64,000 bases of DNA from Gigantopelta aegis (lineage: Eukaryota; Mollusca; Gastropoda; Neomphalida; Peltospiridae). Both the position numbers and the translations under genes were made by a program. The notes under the pieces are model-generated. The model was given only the letters and a program-made list of their open reading frames with translations. It searched no databases and was not told where the DNA came from. Below are positions 56,537 through 64,000 of the stretch, one piece after another. Position 1 is the first letter of the stretch, and each line of letters opens with the position of its first letter. The DNA lies in NCBI RefSeq assembly GCF_016097555.1, contig NC_054701.1:66833598-66897597 (forward strand), given 5' to 3'.

Positions 56537-58160
56537 TGTTATATGCAAATGATGTTACCAAGCAAACCAATTTTTGTAGGTGGCGCTTTCTATTAGTCGA
56601 AATATTACGTAAACAAAATTTGAAATTTACTATATGCGAATGATAAGTTAAAATTCCCCCAGTATGGATACTTAAAGCGTTGAAGGATTCGAAAGATAAT
56701 GCGTTGCAACCGAAAATGGCAAGTGTGAACGTGACCGAAAGTATTCGTTACAGTTGTGCAGTGGTGCGCCTCTCCGAATTAACACACTGTACACATCGTG
56801 TGGTCATCAAATATAAGAGAAACAACGAATATACCTTCCGGATTGTTATACAAGTTATGACAATAAAGGTTCATTGCATTATTCATAACTTTTGGTTATT
56901 TATGTATCTCCCTCCCACCCCCACCCCCACCCACTCCAAGTACAGGTGCACTGTAAAATGAAAAGTGTAGGTGTTTGATGTTGATTGAGATTTGTCGATT
57001 ATTCGTTTATCGTAATCTCTATCTGTCTGTCTCTGTCTGTTGTATATATATATATTCTTCATCTACTTCTATCCATTATATTTGTTATTAATTTGGCGCG
57101 AGGAGCGATGCAGGACATAATAAATAAGTTCAATAACTTCCTACATCCGACCGAGACATATTGAACTTTATATTTACGTATTCAGTTTGAAAACATTGGC
57201 AATTAGAACGCATAACAGACATTCTGGGCCCTGGATGCTTAAATAAATGTTAACATCAATATTTGTATTTCAAAATGTTTTTGTATCACACAGATATCGT
57301 TATACATGTGTATATGCATTGCTCTTGACAAAACTCAATTTATACTATTGTGGAAAGAGTTAATCCTAAGAAAAAAATGAAAAGATTTTTTTTTTTTTTT
57401 AAAGGAAAACAAAACAAAACCGGCAACAATGTGTTGTGTGTGTTCTAGCAACGCCCGCCGTCGCAGTCCTATATAAATGTCACCGTATTGTTAATATAAT
57501 TAGTATTGATAGGCTGAGTGTTGTGTATAAGCAACCACGTGAATAAAAGGAAAATGCTCTTGTTAATTATGTATACTATAATAATGTATATGTTGTGTTG
57601 CCTCAGAATGCACTTCGTGTTTGTCAAAGTTATCATCACAACAGAAACGCCTCTCCATTCGTTAACTGTTATGCCTGGTCGTTACGCGTCTTCCTTTTCA
57701 TAGCTATTTATTGTATCAAAAATATCACTTTATCAAATATACATTAGCGTCATGCCAAAACTAAATTTTTAAAACATATTTCATAACCTGCAAGAGCAGC
57801 TTCTGTGATAATCTTCCTTCCTCTATAGATTGACACTTTAAATATTTTCCTTGCATACACATGAATCAACTGTCTACATTGTCATTAAAGACCGCATTTA
57901 AAAGATCACTTCAGAGACGTAATACACTGGTGTACGGGTGCACGTGAGTGTATGTGTGGTGTGTATGTTCGAATGAACGTGTATGTAACTATGTACATGT
58001 CACGTTGTTTAAGTATAAAAAGTCACGAAGATAAAAAGATACACAAAGACAAAAAAAACGGACAGACAGACAGACAGACAGACAAATTGTTTATTAAAGT
58101 CTCACCTCAGTTTTAAAAACATACATCAATAAAACAATAATATATAAAATAGCACTGAGC
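56537..58160. other. AT-rich stretch, no gene recognised
   Basis: Short CTGT, CACCC and AT repeats only. Reading frames are short, without convincing splice signals or motifs. Confidence 0.55.
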
Positions 58161-58170
58161 CACTCCATAT

Positions 58171-58564
58171 GGAAAAAAAAGAAAGAAATGTTTTATTTAA
58201 CGACGCACTCAACACATTTTATTTACGGTTATATGACGTCAGACATATGGTTAAGGATCACACAGATTTTGAGAGGAACCCCGCTGTCGCCACTACATGG
58301 GCTACTCTTCCGATTAGCAGCAAGGGATCTTTTAGTTGCGCTTCCCACAGGCAGGATAGCACAAACCATGGCCTTTGTTGAACCAGTTATGGATCACTGG
58401 TCGGTGCAAGTAGTTTACACCTACCCACTGAGCCTTGCGGAGCACTCACTCAGGGTTTGGAGTCGGTTTCTGGATTAAAAATCCCATGCTTCGACTGGGA
58501 TCCGAAACCAGTACCTACCAGCCTGTAGACCGATGGCCTAACCACGACGCCACCGAGGCCGGTA
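58171..58564 (-). repeat. Chimeric SINE: head-2 with tail-b, perfect 10-bp duplication
   Basis: Flanked by CACTCCATAT (58161-58170, 58565-58574). Tail-b (ATGTTTTATTTAACGACGC) is joined through the core to the same head-2 module as at 37911-38300. The perfect flanks suggest recent insertion. Confidence 0.92.
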
Positions 58565-58755
58565 CACTCCATATAGAGTTACGAGAGACTATAAAGAATC
58601 GACATATAGAATATACAAATATTACGTATTCTACGGAGGTAGAAACGGACGGATACAGAAAAAGACGGATATACACGGAGACACAGACTACATGAAGATA
58701 AATAAAAGGCACAGAGAGAAACAGAGAAGGTACAGAGATAATCTGTTCGGGTATA

Positions 58756-59031
58756 CTAGGATCGATCCCCGTCGGTGGATCCATTGGGCTATTACTCGTT
58801 CCAGCCAGTGCTCCACAACTGGTGTAACAAAGGCCGTGGTATGTACTATCCTGTCTGTGGCATGGTGCATATAAAAGATCCCTTGCTGCTAATCGAAAAG
58901 GGTAGCCCATGAAGTGGCGACAGCGGGTTTTCTTTCTCTAAATCTGTGTGGTCCTTAAACATATGTCCGACACTATATAACCGTAAATAGCATGTGTTGA
59001 GTGCGTCGTTAAATAAAACATTTCCTTCTTC
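58756..59031 (+). repeat. SINE, tail-b, 5'-truncated, 13-bp duplication
   Basis: Flanked by CTGTTCGGGTATA (58743-58755, 59032-59044). It starts at the B box (GGATCGATCCCCGTCGG) and so lacks the A box, showing 5' truncation at integration. Confidence 0.9.
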
Positions 59032-59044
59032 CTGTTCGGGTATA

Positions 59045-60628
59045 AAACATACAAAGACAGATACAGATAGACAGAAGTGACAATCCTAAGCTGTGTTCCC
59101 GTTAGCATCTTAACACGTTTTAAAACCGTTTTGAAAACAGCTTGAAATAAATATTTTGGTTGTTCCCGCATTAGTGCTGTTATAACGTTGCGAAAACGTT
59201 TTAACGAAAACATCAGGCTGTATGTACTAGACTGTGGGCCCACTATAACCCCCCCCCCCCCCCCCCCCCGGGATTTTTCAAGATGAGTATATCTTTGAAG
59301 CCTATCCATAGACATATTCAAATCAGCTTGTCTGCAGGTAATCTGTTGTTTGAGTGTAGGCACCCTATTTATTTTTAACAGGGCAAATTTCTGATCAAGG
59401 TGAATGTTCCACATAATTTTCAAAAATATTTGAAAATAATTCTGGACTATATCACTGCTTTTACTTTAAAGATGGGTTACTGGTGAATGTATTTCACCAA
59501 AAAATAATACATTTTTGGCATCTGACTAAGCATAGTGAGTCAATGAATTTGAAATGTCCTGAGTATTACAAACATAGTATATGACAAAACTGCATGGCAA
59601 TGTTCAAGTTAACATCCAGACATATTTTGAACAGGTTTAAGACCAAATTATGAATGCTATTCATACTAAATTACATGTTCATAACAACAAACCACAAAGC
59701 AATGCAATATATGTGGTATGGATATAGTACCGGGGGTATACTCACCAGCAAAAGTTACACAATTCCCGATATACGTAATTCTCTATGTACATGTGTATAT
59801 ATACATACCGTACCTAAAACATTCTGATCCTTTTATTATTGTATTGTATTTAATATCTGAAGGCAGCATTACTTAAATATGGTGCAGTACATGCTGTCTA
59901 AACCATTTACCTGAATATTTTGCATATTTTTATATTACACACAAGTCTTACAAACATAAAAAGTGAATTTACATACCATTCTAGGCAAGTCTGCATTGCA
60001 TATACAATGTATCTGTCTCACAACAGTTCATCTTACAATAGCTAGGTATTTTGTTGCTTTTTGTAATATTTTAGAATTGCAGTTCTATTTATATTATGCT
60101 TAACTTATGTTTTGGTGTATATAATTGATATCTACATAGAATATTGTCATCTGGCAAATATCTAGCACTATAAAAATCTAATTTTCATTCCCAATTCTCA
60201 ATCATTTTATGTGACCCAAATATGATATTATGTGAAGTTTACAATTTTCTATTTCTACAGCCTTCCTTTTATTCTATTAAGTAGATGTTAATAACAATTA
60301 CAAAACAATATAATATGAGGTATGAATAATTATATACTTCTCAAAATAAGTTACTAGTAAGCAATGCCAGAAATGTATTAATTTCTATGTATACACATAC
60401 TTAGGATTGCCTGAAGCTTTTATTATTAAAATACAAATTGACCTAGCTTTTTTCTATAACATATTGAGGCTTCATTATTCAAATATGGTTAAGTATATGG
60501 AGTTTATATACTATGTTCACAAATTTATGAAGATGTCCCTCTATTCTTAGTACCAACCAATTATAAGTACCTTTCCTCGGCATGTGTGTTAAAACATTTA
60601 CAATTCATCTATCTCACAGAAGCTTGTA
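59045..60628. other. AT-rich stretch, no feature recognised
   Basis: One C tract (59249-59268). No coding frame, tRNA or repeat boundary seen. Confidence 0.55.
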
Positions 60629-60828
60629 NNNNNNNNNNNNNNNNNNNNNNNNNNNNNNNNNNNNNNNNNNNNNNNNNNNNNNNNNNNNNNNNNNNNNNNN
60701 NNNNNNNNNNNNNNNNNNNNNNNNNNNNNNNNNNNNNNNNNNNNNNNNNNNNNNNNNNNNNNNNNNNNNNNNNNNNNNNNNNNNNNNNNNNNNNNNNNNN
60801 NNNNNNNNNNNNNNNNNNNNNNNNNNNN
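60629..60828. other. Assembly gap (200 N)
   Basis: Run of 200 undetermined bases. It truncates the SINE that continues at 60829-60947. Confidence 1.
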
Positions 60829-60967
60829 TAGCGGGTTTTTCCTCACTAAAACTATATGTCAAAATTACAAAAAATTTGACATCCAATAGTCGACGATTAA
60901 TAAATACATGTGCACTAGTGGTTTTGATAAAGAAAACAAACTTTATATCGACGGAATTGTTGCATAT

Positions 60968-62250
60968 TGTGACGGTACATGCTCTTAAATTTGTTTTCGC
61001 CTGTGGCGATATTAATTGTTTTAGAAGGCCGTGTGCAGTTCCAAATTGCACTTAGCCAGGTGAGCAACTTCTTACGTAATACTTCTGCGCGACGGTCCTC
61101 GATCGGTACGCCTAATACACACCCAGAGCAGGTGTGGAGGCCATGTGGCTAGTAGTTACGTAATATCTCCGGTAGTGCTGTTTATGGCCAGGGGATTGCT
61201 CGCGTTTGGCGACAGCCAGTCTGGCGATCTAAGAGAAAGATATGCCGTCTTGGTCGCTGTGGAAATTCAGATGATACGTGAGGTACCGCCTTGTACCCCC
61301 AGGCGATTTTCTGATTTTATAATAAATAGCTAGGGTTTAGAGATATCTGGTAAAAGCAAAAAGGACGGCTCCCAGGGAACGTTGTCCGTTTGGACTTTGG
61401 TAAATATATATATTATTTCTGCTCTGTTGTATAACCTTGATGTTATTGATGTGACTTTTAAATATTTTAATACTGTATTATACCAATATTCTTTAGACAG
61501 TGTCTTCGGTCATCTGACGAAGTAAATCGTAGACGTTTTGTTCTAACATTATATGAGTATTTAGTAATATAAAGCTTAGCCAGTCATCCTAGAAGACCTA
61601 GGTAAACTGTAGGTTATTGTCTTTATTGTGATAGGTACCAGTATTAATTCTGTGTTATAAGGTTACTGAATGAGTAGTTAAGGGTTAATTACAAATTAAC
61701 CAGTTAGGAATAGTGTTGTAATTCCTTTATTAATTAAGTTCTCCTGGCAGCGTTTCTTAAATTATCACACGTTATTGAACGAGTAGCAAGGGTTAATTAA
61801 AAATTAACCAGTTAGGAATAGTGTTGTAATTCCTTTATTAATTACGTTCCCCTAGAAGCGTTTCTCAATTTATCACACGTGCGGGTGTTGTGTCACGGTG
61901 AAGTGATTAGCATATTGTGTAAACTAGACACCTAGAGATTAACTAATTAAGTGATCAGTTCTGGGTTGTTATTATTGTTGTTATTAATTAACTACTGCGG
62001 CTGTACATTTGTCAGCGTAGGTTAATACAGATTCCAAAGTGTATTGTGTTTTTGTTGTGTTTTCTAGTGAACTAAACATGCTACATTATATATACTTTAT
62101 ATATAGATCGTATCTCTGATTATACCTAGAGACGAGCCAAAGCGGGTATATACTGCCTGTTACAGAGAGATCTAATAGATATACAGTTAGGAGAGATATT
62201 TGGACAATAGTGTTTTATTCAGTTACGGGTATTATAGAATCCCCGTGACA
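60968..62250. mobile_element. Solo LTR, copy 2 (Ty3/Gypsy- or BEL/Pao-type fossil)
   Basis: A 1283-bp block from TGTGACGG to CCCCGTGACA, flanked by CATAT (60963-60967, 62251-62255). Homologous to 19598-20789, and it contains a short internal tandem repeat near 61680-61860. The uninterrupted site exists on the other strand near 47806-47815, so this insertion is younger than the inverted duplication. No coding region adjoins. Confidence 0.88.
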
Positions 62251-63140
62251 CATATAGTAGTATTAGCTAGTAGCTACATATTTAACAAATGGTTAGTCCT
62301 CTGTGAGATATGATTTGGTTGTATACACCCTTGAAACAGCTATACTAACATTGAACTTCAACTTCAAATTTGATAAAAAGTGTCCTATAGACTTGACTTA
62401 AACTCTACTTACGTGTCTATATCCAATATACTCTTCACAAAAGTAGGGGAATGGTTATATGGTAATAGTGAATTAATTGGGCAAACATTACAACCGGTAG
62501 TTCAGTATTACAGTAGGTTTTAGGACCACTAAAGATCTTGAAGGACGATTGGGGTCAGAAGTGAAATTTGAAAGTTAAAACTTTTTTATCAGTAAATCGC
62601 AAATTCAAACAATAAAAATTATTAAAAACAAAACAATAACAACTGTATGTTCAACAGCAGGGCTCGAACTTAACGGCGGCAACGACGGCAACGACGGCAA
62701 TTGCCGTCGGTGACATATAAACTGCCATCGGTTGGGGGCGTCACCGATGGCACTTTTATAAAAAGTACTGCCGTCGGTAAAGCTCCTGACCGATGGCAAA
62801 ATGTATAAATGTGTATGAACGTTATCTGCCAGTATTTAACATGGATGTTTGGGTCCTGGCTGGAGTTAATGGGCGTTTAGTTAGTACCAAGCGATGGAAC
62901 TATATTTAGTCATGTGAGTACCATGTGGTGTTGTATAATAACGTTCTCACTGCATTTTGCCTCCTAATTTCGTGTTAAATAAGACTTTTCCTTCTTCTTT
63001 TCTAACTTTCGTGTTATGCCGCCCCTTTTGAAGTTTGGCAGCCCCATTTGTGGTTTCTGAGCCCTTCTTTATTTTTCGGTATCCTGTTATAATTTACAGC
63101 ACCCACGTCCGATGCACATTTTTTTTTTCACACTGAAATA

Positions 63141-64000
63141 TTCCCAGTCTGGAGCTCGACGCGGTAAGACGTGTTTGTTTCGCTTGTGCACACTGCACGT
63201 GCTTTCGCGGATCGACTTGAGGATCCTTCACTTAGTTGTTTTTGTCAGCGAAGTGAAGTTTTCTACTGGTATGTATGCGGCCATTGGAACTGATTGAACG
63301 CTGGAACGCTTCTCGTTTCGATAGTCTGCACCACCAGGCTGGATTCTTTTTTAGCGAGATTCCTTGCCTCCACGTCATTTCTCCGTCTGACTATGCTGAC
63401 TTGTTAGTCTCTACATGTCCGAGCCTGTCCTAGCAGCACTGGAAGATTGACCGCCCCATTCTAAGAAGAAATAGGAAGCGGGGTCGGCCCCTACTAGTCT
63501 TTTCTAGACTTTACTTTGTTTTATTGTGATACCATCTCGTATCCTCTGGAGTCGGGCCCGTCCGTACCACTATACCAACCCATGACGACTGGACTATACC
63601 CTAGTCTGATTCTCTCTCTTGTTCAGACGGATCCGGCTTCTCAAGATCTGTATTTCAGCACAGCACTACACCTTCAACGTCTATTGACTGTCAATCTAGG
63701 GGTTTTCTTGACGGGATGCAACCCACCTCGTCCCTACAAGCTGTGCACCCTAACGACCTTAACGAGGCCACTCACGTGGACATATAGATCGGACTTTAAA
63801 CTTTTAGATCTTCGTTCAAAAGTTTATGTCGAAATTACTTTCTTTTTTTAATATTATTAAATACTCCGATCCTCTCTTCTTTCTCTTATTTATTTTTGGA
63901 CTTTCCTTCTAAAATGCTCCAAATTATATAAATATTTAACCGAGAAGTCAATTCTTTTTATTTTTGGCTTGTAACTTCTTTTTTTTAAATTCTATTAACT
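63141..64000. mobile_element. 1.1-kb dispersed repeat, copy C (inverted, cut by window edge)
   Basis: Begins TTCCCAGTCTGGAGCTCG and matches the complement of copy B. The plus strand is open for 111 codons at 63516-63851, related to the frame in copy A. The element reaches the window edge. Confidence 0.7.

Larger units (their letters stand above)
60829..64000. repeat. Inverted duplicate of the 44042-47960 block
   Basis: Read on the minus strand, this segment follows 47960 downward: SINE (60829-60947), unique spacer, mariner-like MITE from 62429, hAT-like terminus from 62658, GATTGGAG-type end (62851-62935) and repeat copy C from 63141. It is interrupted only by the solo LTR 60968-62250. It continues past the window edge. 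Confidence 0.85.

Overview
The window looks like animal nuclear DNA, almost certainly from a mollusc (gastropod or bivalve). It is AT-rich and intron-rich, genes are sparse, and CT, GT and AT microsatellites are abundant. About thirty copies of tRNA-derived SINEs share one conserved core, of a kind I recall from molluscan genomes. This assignment comes from memory of repeat types and was not checked by a search. There is one assembly gap (60629-60828).

Three host genes can be read through their splice sites. (1) On the minus strand, 10018 down to 199 and continuing off the left edge, four exons encode the N-terminal part of a bacterial-type glucosidase-like protein of the GH63 / MGH1-like hydrolase group. 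All junctions keep frame, and intron 1 is about 7.6 kb. (2) On the plus strand, 25644-36855, five exons encode a complete 207-residue secreted protein. It has a signal peptide, three N-glycosylation sequons and a BRICHOS-like Asp/Cys/Cys pattern. (3) On the plus strand, 39633-50721, two exons separated by a 9.6-kb intron encode a Shaw/Kv3-like voltage-gated potassium channel. It has a zinc-type T1 domain and an intact TVGYGD filter, but an atypical S4 and S6.

The rest is mainly mobile DNA. A nearly whole 4857-bp DNA transposon (12917-17773) has perfect 49-bp terminal inverted repeats, TTA target duplications and an intron-containing DDE transposase gene that is now broken. Two solo LTRs (19598-20789, 60968-62250) each carry 5-bp duplications. 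There are LINE 3' ends, several hAT-like, Kolobok-like, Mutator-like and mariner-like non-autonomous elements, foldback palindromes, and nested insertions. A 3-4 kb block around 44042-47960 recurs in inverted orientation at 60829-64000. A 1.4-kb block just downstream of the channel gene is tandemly duplicated.

The most unusual signals are these. First, in both the secreted-protein gene and the channel gene, the last part of an exon together with its 5' splice site has been tandemly reiterated into the following intron: ten 48-bp units in one, at least six units carrying 63-nt in-frame cassettes in the other. In each case a hAT-like element has inserted into the array. Second, a module of about 90 nt recurs four times with two predicted helices supported by compensatory changes. 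Third, the SINEs are modular: three different tRNA-like heads and two LINE-like tails are combined on one core, and one LINE 3' end in the window carries the matching tail.
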